Assembly: GCA_022316685.1 (NCBI GenBank)
Contig: JAKJHU010000084.1
Location: 2,055,001 to 2,119,000 of the forward strand
Source of the DNA: Progne subis subis
Lineage: Eukaryota > Chordata > Aves > Passeriformes > Hirundinidae
Length of the DNA stretch: 64,000 nucleotides
Reading direction: 5' to 3'
The notes under the pieces are model-generated. The model was not told the origin of the DNA. It saw only the letters and a program-made list of their open reading frames with translations, and did not search any database. The position numbers were made by a program, and so were the translations under genes. Positions 45,266-59,154 of the stretch are shown here, in pieces; position 1 is the stretch's first letter, and every line of letters starts with the position of its first letter.

Positions 45266-48200
45266 TCAGATTCTGACGTGAGGAGGAAGTAGCATTTGTG
45301 AAGGACACGCTAGGACAAGACGTTTAAGGGAAGTAGCAGGTCATCCTTACAAGCTTCTCTTCTTCCAAAGGAAAAGGAAGATGCTTTTCAGACCAAAAAA
45401 GAAAAAGCCCTTTCCCTCTGCAACTAACAATCTTGTTTCAGGACATCATCAGAGATGTATCTAGAGCATGGGACTTCTTACAGGCAGCCTTCTTTTATTC
45501 ACTTCAGAATGAGCCATATGTTTTTGTGACTGAAGCAGTTGGTTTGAAGATGAAAATTATAAATAATGTACCACCCTTAATACAATTCTATTCCTGAAAG
45601 ATTGAGTTCAGGGTACTGGCAACATCCTTTGCTGAAAGTCAGTTTTCAGAAAATAAAAGAAAATCTTAGGGATGCTGGTAAAGAATATGGGTTGACATAA
45701 GCATATTCTTACAAGAGAAATAAATTATCCTGTGTTTATGGGTGCTGTGCCTGGGAAACAAATATCATGAAGGCTCAATCAGACTGGAAAGACAAGAATT
45801 TGCATAACTGCGATAATAACTGCTGTTTAAAAGCATGGCTTTCCAGAAATCCTGTCAGTAACAAAATGACATTGCTAATTTCTTCCTTTACTGCTGAGGA
45901 GTGAAAACCTTGAGCATGGGCTGGAGTTGCATGCCCCTGCTCTGCCTGTGCTTTAGTAAATGATTTGGTTGAATCCTTGCTGCTGTCCAATGCAGGATGT
46001 GAGAAATGAGCAGGATGGAGAGACACGCTTTATGGGAAAGCTCAGAGTAACAGCATGCCAAAACCAATCCCATAGGAGCTTAGTGACTACACTGTGATGT
46101 AAAATAGCAGCGAAAATGAACTCTCAGACGAATGTGGAGGCCACGTGAGGAAGAACAGCCCAAGGAAAGATCCTACAATGGTCCTTTCCTGGTATCTGGT
46201 CATGGATTCTTGGTTGTCCTGAACACATTGAAAGGAAAAGGAGCTGGAAAGGGAAGTGTCTTGCTCAGCCTTTCATGCTAAGCTCAGTGGAAATTCAGGT
46301 CCCTTGATGTTTCAAATAATCTTTTTTTCCTTAATCCTTCAAGAATATAGCATACATTTCAGCTAAGGATATGCTTCAAACTCACCAGTGTGTTCAAGAG
46401 AACAGCAAGTCCTTCTAAGTGTTTAGCATAACTCTTGTATTAATGTAATTTGATGTAACTGTGATATGAACACCACATTTCCAAAATGATCCTTAGAATC
46501 CATAAAATGGACATCTAATAGAAGAAGAATTGCTAGGAAAGCTTTAAGGATGGAGAAGCTAAAGCAGTCGGACTGCAGGCTGTCTGTCAAATTCTAGGAA
46601 ATTAATTTCAGAATGCCCAAAAAGATGCAACTTTTATTTGCAGATAAAGAGTTCCTGCGAAGACATCGTATCTTAATAAACCTGTTCTTGTGTAAAAGTA
46701 TGAGATAAGTTTAAACTAGAAAGATCTAAATAATAAATAGTGACAATGTGTTTCTCCTTGTGTTTTGGGCATGTTTGACCTTTTTAGCTGGGTTAATCTG
46801 CTACATAGTCTCATCTGTTTCTATGAATATTTTTTAGCTTCATTAAGCCTAGAGAAAGCTAAATTTGTGACTTTGGCTTGAGTAAAATTAGTTTTATAAG
46901 CAAAGTGTTCCAGATATCAGACATAAGTATTTAAATTCCAAATCCATTGGAGGCTTACTTTTAATGCATTACAGTGATTTTTATATACAAACACTACACC
47001 TGAGAGCATAGGCTAGGTTAGAGGGGTTTATTTTTGAAATAGGACATAGATAACACAGGATATTTTTCCAAGTTTGATGAAGCTTGAATATTAATGGTGC
47101 CTATTTTGCCCAGAGTGAAGATCAAACAGGAAAACTCAGTTATTTGCAGTATTTTATAAATGTTGCAATAAATATTTCCTTTAGGACCTTGCAACAAGTA
47201 GCTACTTAAATGATCCTAAGAAAGGATAATTAAACTAGGGTAATTTCCTAAATTAGTTATTTATGTCTGTAAAATATATACATAAAATAATGGATGTTAT
47301 TGGAATGTATTCCAGCCTATTACCTCTACGTGAAAAGCCACAAAACAACCAAGCATTTTTTTCCCATCTGTGTATAATAAATTTTAAACCTTAGGATGCT
47401 TTCAAATTCCTGGGAATTTCACAGTGGCTTCAGAATACGTACAAATCCTGAACGTTGTCTTGAGGCTTTGCTGAGATGGTTGTGGTGTTTCTTTGCAGTA
47501 TTCCTGATGTGGAAAACATGAAGGACACACTGGCACTGTTATTTGACTATCCTGCTTTGTATGTGGTGTCCATATGGGATGAGCCCTGTTGTTTCACCTC
47601 AACTTTACTGAAATACAGGTGACCAGAGGGTGCACCGTGCCAGGGGTGGCCTTTGTGTTTTAACCAGCTGCATTATTAGATCCAGTGAGAAACTGGGGCC
47701 GGTTTCAGGTGCATTTTAAACATGGCATTAACGAGAACTTAGCAGGAGGCAAGTGGAACCTGGGCAGCGAAGGTCAAGGAGATGCTGGAAGGCGTAAGCA
47801 GAGACTGAGAGTCTCTGGGCGCTCGGTGAGTCCCTCAGTGTTGGTGGAGATGATGTGCTGGTTTGTTTGGCCAGCGGAGCGTTGATGGGAATGGGCTGGG
47901 CTGCAGACACAGGACGTGAGAGCAGGAGGAGGATTTGGCGTCAGCGAGCGGCTACCAGGCCGTGGGCAGCAGGCACTGCCTGGAATACTCGCTCCTGGAG
48001 GGGCCAGGAATAGCCCTCCCTGCCAGCAGATAGGCTTAAGTGTTTTTGTCTTTGGGAACCCTGGGGGATGGGGGAGAGGGCTGTGGAATTTGCAAAGATT
48101 GCAGAAGTTTGGCACCGTTTTCAGGTTGATGTTATGTTCATAACATTCTGTTCCAGGAGTCTGCCTAGGGCTGATGACTGCATTACCTCATGGCAACGCC

Positions 48201-48563
48201 CTGGTGCTCTGCCCCTAAGGGCTCGGGTTACTCAGTGAACTTCGCTGTGCCGCCAGATAAAACTGCCCCATTATTATGACACGCTGCTCAGACTCTTCTG
48301 GTGACATTTAGACCAGCACAGTTCAGAAATTCAGGGGCCTGGATTCAGTGAAAGCAAGCCATGGAGCTTGGTTAATATTTTTAGACTGATAGGGGATACT
48401 GTGAGCAGCTTTGGCTGCCTGAGCACAAGGTACTACTGAAAGTAAGACAAATGAGAAGAGGCTGCAAAAATAAATAAAGTAATGGAAAGATGCAAGAGGA
48501 AAGCACAGAAGAGTTTAGTTTGTTAATTCTAGCAAAGAAGGGCTTTGATTTCTGTGCGTAAAT

Positions 48564-48745
48564 TACGGAATTACAGAATTTTTTTAGGTTGGAAGAGACC
48601 TTCATGTTCATTGAGTCCAACCCATCTCTAATACCTCAACTAGACCATGACACCAAGTGCCACATCCAGTCTTTTTTTAAACACTTCTAGGGATGGTGAC
48701 TCCACCACCTCCCCAGGCAAGCCATTCCAGTATGCCTCCAGGCAA
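48564..48745 (-). repeat. CR1 LINE 3' fragment
   Basis: Inverse CR1 3' end: TTAGGTTGGAAGAGACCTTC, then CATTGAGTCCAACCC, then GGTGACTCCACCACCTCCCC. It lies in the PRG4-HMCN1 intergenic region. Confidence 0.88.
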
Positions 48746-51700
48746 TAAGGATCTGGGGGACCAAGAGGAAGAGGATTATTTGAACCTTTATTTTAATAAA
48801 ACCTTTAGCAACAGCAGCAAAAGTCCGATCATTTAACGCACTTTGTGATTTCCTGCATGATTGCAGGAAATTAGAACAAATTTTTTAAGCATTATATCAC
48901 TGAGACTTGGGGGACAGCTTGCTGACCACATGAGTTTTAAGATGGAGTCGGGTGCATTTTTGAATGAGGTAGGAGAAGGATCTTGGTGGCAGGAGTTCCT
49001 TCATGGTGTCCCTCCCTGGCTGCCCTCTCAGTCTGCGTTGCTGCAAGAGCACAGTGAAGCTGAGGCTCTAGCAGGAACCTGAGGTGATTTTGGAAGGCTC
49101 TTGCAGTAAGACAGTAGAGCAGGGACAGTTATTTTGGAGACATTACTTCACTGTAAACGGATCTGATGTATTTCCATTTACTAAGTCATCGATCACAGCT
49201 GTCTGTCAGAGTCTTCTTTGGGCAGCCAGTAAAACCTTGCCATTTCATAATTAATGGACAAGCAACAACACTCATTTCCCATCTTTCTGGTGCTGCAGAG
49301 CAACTGCCAATGGCCCCAATGTTTTACTTCAGTCCATCCTCTGCTAGGGTAATTTCTGCTTTCTCAGTGGCTTGGGGTGAGAGGGGAGAATGCCACAGTC
49401 ACCCTTCTGAAATTTGTCCTTCCATGCCTGTGAGCTCTGTCATTCAATTATTGGTTTCTGTTGCTAACTGTGAAATTTAAGCAAATTTTGACAAGAATAA
49501 GAGTCAGAAAAATCATACCAGTTGTTGTAAAAGATAAGGTGCATAGCATCTGCAGCTTTCTGTGCATAAAATTGTGAAAAATATCCATTCCTGCTGCTCA
49601 ACAGAGTTTCCCAAACAGTGGTTTGTTTTGGGTGTTTTTAGTTTCAGAAGCAATGTTTAAGCAGATAATTGTAGTTGCTGTTAGAGCATTTTGATCACAG
49701 TACTAGTTTGCCTTTTAATACAGCTTTGAAACAAAAGCTAAAATTTTAACTTGTATCTCAGTGACAAAGATGGTCTCTCTGAAACAGTACTTCGGGTTAA
49801 TACAAGATAATTTAAAAGCAGCTTGCCTACTTCATAGCAAAATCACATTATGAATTAGTGAAGAGTGAGAAAGTGTTGATATTTGCCATTAGTTCTTCTT
49901 ATAACCTTATATCTTATGTCCTAATGAAAGGAAATATTGGCATTGGTCTAATGATAAATAAGATCATGATGATGTTCTTTTGAAGTCCATTCCAGCTTTA
50001 CATTTGTTAATGAAAGCCGTTTAATTCAAAAGCATCACCCTTAATTGTCTCAGTTAATCTACGAGCATTCCCTTGAACAATTAATTTGTCCAGAGAACAT
50101 GATAATCTGTAGGTTTTGCTCCCTTATTCTCTTTCCTTTTTCCCCCCACTGTGATCATCATGCATGTTTCCCTTCTGGGACCTTTGGGTCCTGCCAGGAC
50201 AGTAGTTTGCTTGTGATTCATATGTGAACTTCAGAAAATATGGACACTTGGTCATGATTTCAGGGATATGATGTTACTCCCCATCCTTTTAGGCTTTTTA
50301 AATTTTTATCATCACTTTCTCTGGCATAATATTAAAGAGCATCACAAATAACATTTATTTGGAGTGATTACTCTTGCACAAGACTGTCTGGCATATTGCA
50401 GGCATTTCCAGATGTTCTGATTTACAAGTACTGTTGCTCATCTTAGTAAGTTTATTTAATGAAGGACCAGAACATCTTAAAAAGAAACAATCACCACATA
50501 ACAGGTAAATGCAAACAAAGACTGTCTTTACTTACAAAGTCTGTCTATGGAAAACTAGAGTAGAAATTTGACAGAATAACTGACCTGTCAGTTCTGCTAC
50601 AGACAGAAATTATAACTCTCAAAATATTTCATTTTTTGGGGGTTGCTGTTAAAATACAACAGATTTAACCTGAAATCTCAGTCTTCTGAGAACATCTATC
50701 AATAGAAGAGGTCTATCTAACTTGTGGCCATTCAGGCAATAGCAATGATTATTTTTCATGTCAGTCTCCCTCAAAGGAGGTCTACAGCTCACTTGGGACA
50801 TGGGGACACAGAATATAATACTCCAGGTGAAATTTTATAATAACTAATAACTAATAAGAATGCATAGCATGTAGGCAATGCTTTGTTCAGGTATCCATAG
50901 GGGGTTTTTCCCATCTCTATGTGAGGACATTAATTCTCATTTTATTAATTAATTAATTTTATGAAGCTAATTAAAATAACCTTATTTCTGCCAACAGTCT
51001 TACAAACACTACAAGTACATATACATATTCCTTTTGTGCTGGAGACAATACTGAAAAAAATAGAATTTCATCCCCTAAGCTCAAACCTGTAAATGCAGGA
51101 TTGCTTGCTAAGTAGCAATGCTTTTTGACGCTCTATGTTCTCTTTTCTTAAGAAAAATCAAAACAAAAGAATGAAATCCCAATTATATTTACAAAAAATA
51201 CCTGTCCACTGTTTCAGCAAATATGGACTTAAATTCTGATTTCTGTTTTGAAGCTGTCCCAGTGTGCTCTGGGCTTGAGGGTGCATTGATAAGTGCTCAT
51301 GTACTCTAAGTAGCTGCTCAGGATGTTGTCAGGAATTGGTGACAGCTCCCACTTGAACTAAATCCATGCAGCCATGATGTAAAACATACATGACCTGGTG
51401 TTTGTGACTCCTGGGGGGTTGGTACTGCTGAGTCCCTCATGTTCATGGATGTCTCTCACCTAGGGAATTTTTGTCTCTGTGAGCAGCATTTGAGACCTGC
51501 AAGTGCTGGTGGCAGCATCTGATATTCGTGGCAAGTCTCATTGGGCCACTTGCAGTCCAAGACTTCTGATGCCGGTGCATCCTTCCTTCAGCACCACTGC
51601 TCTGTCACTGTCCTCTCCTTTGGAGCAACAAGGGCTCCTTCAGTCAATCCTGCCAGCTAAAACTCCTGGTTTTTGGTAGCAGTGTTCATGTGTTTGAGAA

Positions 51701-53591
51701 TACTTCTCTATCACGGGTTTTGGTGTGTTACCAGTGCATTCCCTGTAAGATAATACATAAGATTGTGGGCCAGAGGATCCCCCTGTTCTTTCCCCAGGAG
51801 CACGATGCGGAACAGGTCCTAAAGTCCAAGAAGACACACCTTTATCCATAATGGGATGGAATTTATCTGGACGGAGTTTGTAAAACTGGAGAAAAACCGC
51901 TCAGTAACCAACCCTCTCGTAAGGGAAGTCATTATGAAAGTGCTGTTCATCAACATGATGTTATACTGGAAGGTGCTTAATAGTTTCCAAAACTAATTTT
52001 TTAGATAACTTGTACAGAAAATGGTGTTAGACTCCTTTCCTGTAGTTACGCATTTCACTATCTTTGTTGTACTTATCTCTAATGACGCCCCCACAGAGGA
52101 GTACTCTGGAGAAAGAGTTGAAAGAGCAAAATTAAGTCATTCTGTGCAAGGAGCACACTCCTGCCAAGTGAAAAAAGGTCATTTTGAGAGGAAGAGCAAA
52201 CAGATCTAGAAGTGTAGCAAGGCTGATTCCTGGCAGTAAAGACAGGCTGAAGAGGACTTGAAAGGAAAGGAGTAGCTGTTTGTGTTTGTAGACTAAGATC
52301 AAGGTCTTTGTAGCAGTACTCCGAGTTACTGTGAGTAGAGGGGGAAAGGATTTGCTGTAGTCAGAGGAAAGATTATTGCTGTCATTGAGAGGGGGCTGAG
52401 AAATTGATGCTCAGGTGCATAAAACTCAGACTTTGACTTCAGGGTAATTGGGACCAAATATCAAATTTGAAGATGTTGTCTGGATGCGTATCTGAGAGTA
52501 AGAAGCATTTGCTGAAAGACACAAATGATGACAGAAAAGTGGGAGAGTTTGGGGTTTGCCAAGTGGAACAAACTTCCATCGTGTATTTCTCAGCTTTAGG
52601 TGGTCAAAGGACTGCGAAAACTTGTGGAAATGGGCAATTTACTCATGTGGCTCTAAATCATGAAAATGTCTCAGACTTTAGCATGACTGGTTTAAATTCC
52701 AGTTTCAGGCTGGAGATTCGGTGATTGTTATTTTCTATTAATTCATTTCTAGCATACAAGTTGGGAGCAAAACCAGTGCTGTGTGATTTATTAAGATAAC
52801 CAGTGGGGCTTTGTAAAGAAACAGGAGCTAATCTGGCAGTGCTGAACTTCACTGCTGATACCTGACTACTTAAAAAACAGCTTTATGTCTCCAAAAAGCT
52901 GATTCTCAGCTAAGTTCAGCCTGTTTCCATTAGCTGCTCTGCTGATGTGTTTTTACATGCTGTGGTAATTCAGTCTGCCCTGGGCCCTTTTGTCCTGTTT
53001 ATCATCTTCAAATCTGTATCTGGACTATTCAGGTTACATCAGCTCTAAGTAGAACCTAACTTTTGCTATTACCTGTACTATCTGCTGAGAACTTCTCTAT
53101 GACTAAGAGAGATTTTGATTAGCTGAGGTGCCCAATTTGAAGGCAGTTAGAGTTTTTTAGCAAGGTTGTGAATGGCTTTCATTAGATGTGGCTTTTTGGT
53201 AATTGCTGATGGCTCTTTGCTTGTCTGTAGCAAAGCTACTACAGGTGGTAAAAACACCATGATATTACCTTGCTGTGCATTTGGGCTGGTGAACACAAAC
53301 CACTTCTGTCTTAGAGCCTCATCTATTAAAGGACAACATTGTTCATGCATCCAAAAATTTTTCAAAACACGAACTGTGAAATGTTAGCGGTAATATTTTG
53401 GCACAGCCTTTGCAGGGTTACACCCAACTTGAGGTTCTCTATCAGTCTCTGCATCACTGAAAGCATTGCAGAGTAACCAGTAAGAAAACCACCAATATTT
53501 CCTTTCCAACAAGGCCACAGCAGCTGAGAAAAGCAGGCTGGCCTGAAGGACTGGTAAATACTGAATACTGGTGAGCTAATTCTGCTTGCAG

Positions 53592-53648
53592 ACAGATGAG
53601 GAAGGATGAGACAGATGAGGAAGGATGAGACAGATGAGGAAGGATGAA
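53592..53648. repeat. 19-bp tandem repeat, three copies
   Basis: ACAGATGAGGAAGGATGAG is repeated three times with no mismatch until the final bases. Intergenic. Confidence 0.92.
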
Positions 53649-56600
53649 TAAATTTGATGCAATCGGAGTTATTTACAAGGTTTATATTTAATGTCCAGTT
53701 CTTTTAGGTAGAAGAGAAAATGAAGAAGTGATGGTTTTGTTGCAGAGTTTTTCAGCCCATCTCTTTCCCATCGGCTCTTGAGCATGGGAGTTGCTAGAAC
53801 ATCTCAGCAGAGACCATCTGGTTTTGGTTCAAGGAAGATTTGTCCTCCCCTGTTTATCACTGGGGCTCCCGTAGTCCCTTCAGTGTTTTAATATTGTTTT
53901 CTCATGTTATATTTACTTCTTCCATTTCAGTCAGTCATGCAGTGGCACCAGAGAACTCTGCATTTTCCTCTCCGGACATGAGGGAGTCCCATTCCTTTGC
54001 CTGCTTTATGTGAAAAGCTGGCACACTCCAGTTATTCCTGTGGTATTTGGGAACTCATTCCTCTCCCAGATTTGCAAACCTCATTTTTTACATTTACAGC
54101 AGGAGATTCCAGAGACAATGCAGTAAAAATCCTGTGAGGGAACCTCGATGCTGTTTGGAACTGGGCTTTTATATGTGCCACTGTGTTTATGAGGGACAGT
54201 GGTATATGGAGAATACTCATGGGATTCTTTACTTCAGGGATGCCTGGCGGGCTTTGCCTCTGAAGCTGGTGCTGCCAAATTAGATACATTCATTTTTTGA
54301 AGCTTTTACATACAACTTTGTGTTTGCCAGTGGTTCTGCTACGGTTTTGCATAGCAAGAGTTTGGCCTTGCGTGAATTATGGGCTGTGCAGTGCAGATCT
54401 CTTGATACCTCTCAGGTGTTCTCTATGAGTGGAGTCCTTGAGACACTTGTGATCAAGCAGGAGGGGGGCAGGACTTGATTTGTGTGAGTGCTGTGCAGGA
54501 AGCTGTTAAAAGGCAGTGAAGGGGAGCTTGTCTCAGTCCTTAGTAAGACTGAATAGTTATTAATAAGGAAGCCAGCTGCTTCTCGCTGCCTTGCAAGACT
54601 ATTTAAGCTGTCCAGAACCACAGGAGAGGTGGAGTGCTTAAACACAGGGAAAAAGAACAGATTCTCCTTTCCTTGCACAGCATTACTTCAGAACACTTCT
54701 TAGCCTTTGCTCTGTATTCTGAACAGTCTCTTGGCTTGGTGATGCTTGTGATGCCCCCATTATTTAGCTATTCATAAATTATAATTTTAATCTATGTTAG
54801 CGCTGAAGAGCACCTTTTTATCCATATGCCTTTATCTGTAAGCAAGTCTCCTTTGCTTTCCTTTCTAACCCTAAACTTACCAAAGCAGAATAATGTGGCA
54901 CCAGTTGTGCGCTGAAGATGTGAATGTTGAGCCCAGTGATCTGAGAGGGGACTGGAGTTGTGTTGTGTGTCCAGACATGCAGATGTGTTTACAGAAATCT
55001 GCAGCCAGCTAGGGATCACATTTAACCTTATTCAGAGGGCCTGGCTGGATCAACTGCTTGGATGTTGAGACGATTAGTGCAGTGCTGCTGGAGGTGTGAT
55101 GCCTAAGGCCCTATTTAGCTCCGGCCATCAGCTGGCACTCTGGTGTTTCCTTGCTGTCCCAGCTCACACTCAGAGCCCTGTGCCTCTTAGTCTGCCCATG
55201 GTTACAAGGGGCAAATGAAGTCATTCAGTAAGAGTTCTTGTAGTCCCTGTTGAGCAGCAGCTCTGCATGAATGGGGAACTTCTGCATGCGCGAGAGCTGA
55301 AAATGTCTCTGATTTCCCCTCAAGAAACAGAGCTGCACTTAAGCCATTCAGACTCTCCAGTGTTAATGGAATTTGGTGAAAGTGCTTTAGGTTTCCAGTC
55401 TTCGTTGTGGTGCTGAGTGATGACAATGAGATCCATTTGGTTTTGGGATGAATCAAAGCTCTCTTCTGGAGCAGAGGCCAAAGCCCATGAGGCCAGAGAA
55501 GCCTTATCTCCCTGCAGGATTCTCCACAGAAACAAAGCACTGCCCAGCAGCCCTCACCATCCATGCATTTGTACATCCCATGTCCTGACAGAGGTAACTG
55601 GAAATGTGCCAGGTGCCTCCCCCGGCCAGGGGATCCCACAGCCAGTGCTGCGTCCTGCTCCCACCCATGTGCGATGGTGGGGCAGGCGCTGGGATTCCAG
55701 CCTCGTAAAATAACCCATGGATTTCAGCTGTTGCACTGTGCCAAGTTTTTATTGGCAGCAGCCTTGGATTTGAGCTGCCAGAACTAGAAACGCCTCTGAA
55801 GTCAAAGGGCACCAGAAGTCCCCCGTGGAGCTCGGGAGCAGCGTCCTGCCTGTAACTGCCCCGCCGATGTGGGCAGTGACGGCTGCATTACTCAGCATCC
55901 GGCCTGGTTTCGCACCCACTGTCTGGATCTGACTTGGAAGTGGACACTTCCCAGTCAGGCACAGCTGCTCTGGTCTTTGCTGAGCATCCATCTCACCTGA
56001 TGACATGGCTTCCCTTTAGCCCACAGCGCTGTGCATCCAGCACAGGCTCATTGCCGGACCCGTGAAGTCGCTTTTTACTTCAGCCAGTACATGAAGGAAA
56101 ACAAAGCCTCAGTGCATTTCCTCTCTCCAGGGGCTGGCAAGCTGGAACCCTACAGGTGTGAGGGGCATTCCTTACCTGCTTCTGGTTCCTGAATACCTGC
56201 CTTGTATGGTGGGTGTGAGATCCAGAAACCTGATGCTGTGATGGGGTTGGCATTAGGGCATTAGTCACCTTGAACAGATGCTGCTTGTGAATTTTCCATC
56301 CTTTCTGGCCCCAGTCGGGCCTGGTTTCATCCCTGATCCCTGATCTTTTTCCTGCCTTACTCCTCTCCTAGGCCTTAGATTTGGAAGGAATCACATGGGT
56401 TTTTGCAAAGGGCTGCATTTAACACATAGTTAATGTAGTTTCCTTTAGGCTTTACCAAGAAAGGATTCTTTCTGCAAGGAAGAGTGAGTCTGATTGTGCT
56501 CTGGCAAAGGCTGGGGTTTAGCAGGTGTTTTCCTGGAATTCAGGCGTGGGTTGAGTGCTCTGGGCACTGCTGCAGCAAGCACGTGGCTGGGATTCAAGGT

Positions 56601-56733
56601 GTGCCCACCAGGAGGTGACCCTCAGGAGACTTGTGCCCAGCAGCTAGGATGCCACCAGATGTCACCCAAAACCACTCCTGTGTACAAATTCTTCACTATG
56701 GGAGATAAATCCTCTTTTGCCATCTTCCACTAT

Positions 56734-57075
56734 TGTAGTAAGATAGCTGAGACTGTATTTTCTTCATGCAGGAAAAGCCAATTCTTTATTCACATCACTT
56801 GTTTTATACAGTTTTCACAGACCTCGTGTGCAACACCTATTGGCTGGCGATCTTCTTACCACTTCATTTATTGGTCACAAGGTGATTTGTGTGTACATAC
56901 TAAGATTCAGGTTGTTTGCATCTTTCCTTTATGGGTTCTCATGGAATAGATCTCATTGTTTACACAGATACACTTATTTTTCACCCCAAGAACCGGTGGT
57001 GGTGTTAAGGAGCCTTTCATACCAAGATTGCTTTCACATGGGAACTTGCAAATTGCTTAACTACACTTTGAAGAC
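56734..57075 (-). mobile_element. LTR-like fragment
   Basis: The minus strand has TATAAAAC (56801-56808) and AATAAA (56785-56790), 10 bp apart. Then comes CTATTGGCTGGC, reminiscent of the other two fragments. No target-site duplication was found. Edges are approximate. Confidence 0.4.
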
Positions 57076-57535
57076 ATGACAAGCTGGCTGTTAATTTAAT
57101 AGAGCAGGCCTGATTTTGTGAGGCCTTTCTTTTAGAATTCCTTCTGCCTGTCACAACCTTCCACGGGGTGTGTTTGATCCTGGTAGTGTAGTTAGTGAAA
57201 TGTTGCTATGTTTGCACAGAGGTGAGGGCCAGGAACAGAGGCAGGAGCCGGTGGCACATGACAGTGTTTCAGGGATAAAAAGATCAGAAAATGCTGCTCC
57301 AGAATATCCAGTAAGCAGTGGGAACAGTAGGCCTGTGTGGAAGGAAGGTAAGCACAAGCCTGAGGTAGCAGTGGAGCATTAATTATCTGTTCATTAATTG
57401 CTCTCCCTAAGATGTCCCTCTATTTTTCAAGTATTATTTTTCTGGTGGTGTGGTGTCTTTTAATAAGAACCTAACATACTCACATATTACTCTTGGGATG
57501 CTGTTATTAGAGAGTTAGTTGTTTGTGATAGGAGG

Positions 57536-58217
57536 TGTTGAGGGTTAAGTTCTCCTGTAGAATTTTTTCCCCTCCATGAGTTCCTCGGAGACTTAAGTAG
57601 TGATAGTTAAGGGGTGCTTAAGCTGACAAAAGAAGTTGATCACTTGGTTTTGGGGGAGGGAGGAGGCTCCCGGGAGCAGAGGGGGGAGGACTTCACTTCT
57701 CTCGGTTTTCCCGGGGAGGACGGTCGGACTACGGGTAGCTGCCTGGAGTCCACAGCTAACGGAGGAGTCTGGTCCTGGGAATTCTATCATCTGTTAGAGC
57801 GCCCAGGAATTCGGAGTTTCTCCGTTACCCTGCTGGATTTTGGGTCAGCCCGGGGTCCAGCCGCTGCGGGTTCTCCGGCACTGCCCACTCCATCTGCCAG
57901 GGCACCCCCTGCCTGCCTGCCGAGGACAGATCCATCGCTTCCAGCTTGCAGCCATCAGTGACGGACTTTGCCACCGTTTGCCCTCAGGGTTCTTGGTTCT
58001 GTTTTACTGTTATTATAAGTGCTGTTGTTGTTTGTCTGTCCTGTTATATTTACTAGTAAAGGACTGTTATTCCTTTCCCCCATAGCTCTGACCAAAAGTT
58101 TTTTTTTTTTTAAATCTTCTAAATTATAATAACATGGAGGGAAAGATTTGAATTCCTTATTTCCTGGAGAGGCTTGCCTCTCCTTAGCAGACACCTGTCT
58201 TTTTCAAACCAAGACAG
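57536..58217 (+). mobile_element. solo LTR of an endogenous retrovirus, 682 bp
   Basis: It begins TGTTGAGG and ends CAAGACA, flanked by the identical 5-bp direct repeat GGAGG at 57531-57535 and 58218-58222. No internal retroviral genes, primer site or second LTR are present, so it is a solo LTR left by recombination. A 5-bp duplication fits ERV1 or ERVL-type insertion. It is GC-rich in the first 400 bp and A/T-rich in the last 200. Family and strand are guesses; the boundaries are firm. Confidence 0.82.
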
Positions 58218-59154
58218 GAGGGTATTTGCAAAGACTTTTGTGACAAATGATGCGGTGACTGTATCAGCCTTTTATGGGATGGTAGTGAACCTTCAACAGT
58301 GCAAATATTGCTGCAGACTAATAGAGAGGCTTGGACAAAGTGACTGTACAGCCCTGAGACAATGAAAATTGCATCTTGAGCTGGCTCCTGGAAAGCCTGG
58401 ATGAGAAGGCAAACTTGGAGCCATGGCTGTGATTAAGTGGCTTCCACCTGGTAAGTGGCTATTACTTCTTTTAGGGCTAGATTGGCCTTTAAAGGCTGTC
58501 AACTCTGTTGGGGTTTTTTTCCCTTCTCACAAAATATGGCAGAGTGGAAATTTTTGTGTTCTGGGAGTGGAATTAGATTCCCTTAAGGACATCACTTGCA
58601 GTCTGATTCTCATCCTTAAAAGACACTGGTCTACACCACCTATACCTATTTTAACTTGCTGTCATTTCTCCTTCCCTCACGTCTTTTTCATGAGATTTGT
58701 TTTATTTGAGCTGCTTTTATTTTTCAAGTTTCTGAGAAGCAAACCTGTTCAGTTTGAAGTCTGTAACTCAGGTAAATTTGTGTAAAGTGCAAAGTAATTT
58801 TAAGTCATCCTTGTTTTGCAGGACTACTTCACATGGTGCACTGGAAAGGGGAGAAAAAACAAGGGGACAACAAGTGGGGATGTCTAAAGTTAAGTTAATA
58901 GTACACAAGAATAGAGACAAAATTCTACTGGGAAACAATTTGTCCCTGTGGCTAAAAATCTACTTTAAAGGTGGTGGTAATCTCTTACTACCCCAGAGTG
59001 CCAGGAAGAGGGGAAAAAAGCTGGAGCTGCTCCCTGGTTTGCTGGGCATGGTATCTTCTGCATTGTCCCCTGGCACTAAGGGCGAGAGCTTTAGAAATGG
59101 AAAAGAATTTTTTCAAAGAGAAAACTCCCAGCAGTCACAAAGGTGATAGGAACC

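Larger units (their letters stand above)
41541..56733. other. intergenic, gene-poor
   Basis: About 15 kb of AT-rich sequence. Only the T-rich tract (45200), a CR1 fragment (48564-48745) and the 19-bp triplicate (53592) stand out. All open frames are short, without splice-compatible neighbours or familiar motifs. A non-coding RNA cannot be excluded. Confidence 0.6.

Noticed and set aside
44928..45308. Lysine-rich minus-strand frame
   Set aside because: Its lysine run is the reverse complement of a T-rich tract, with no other support.
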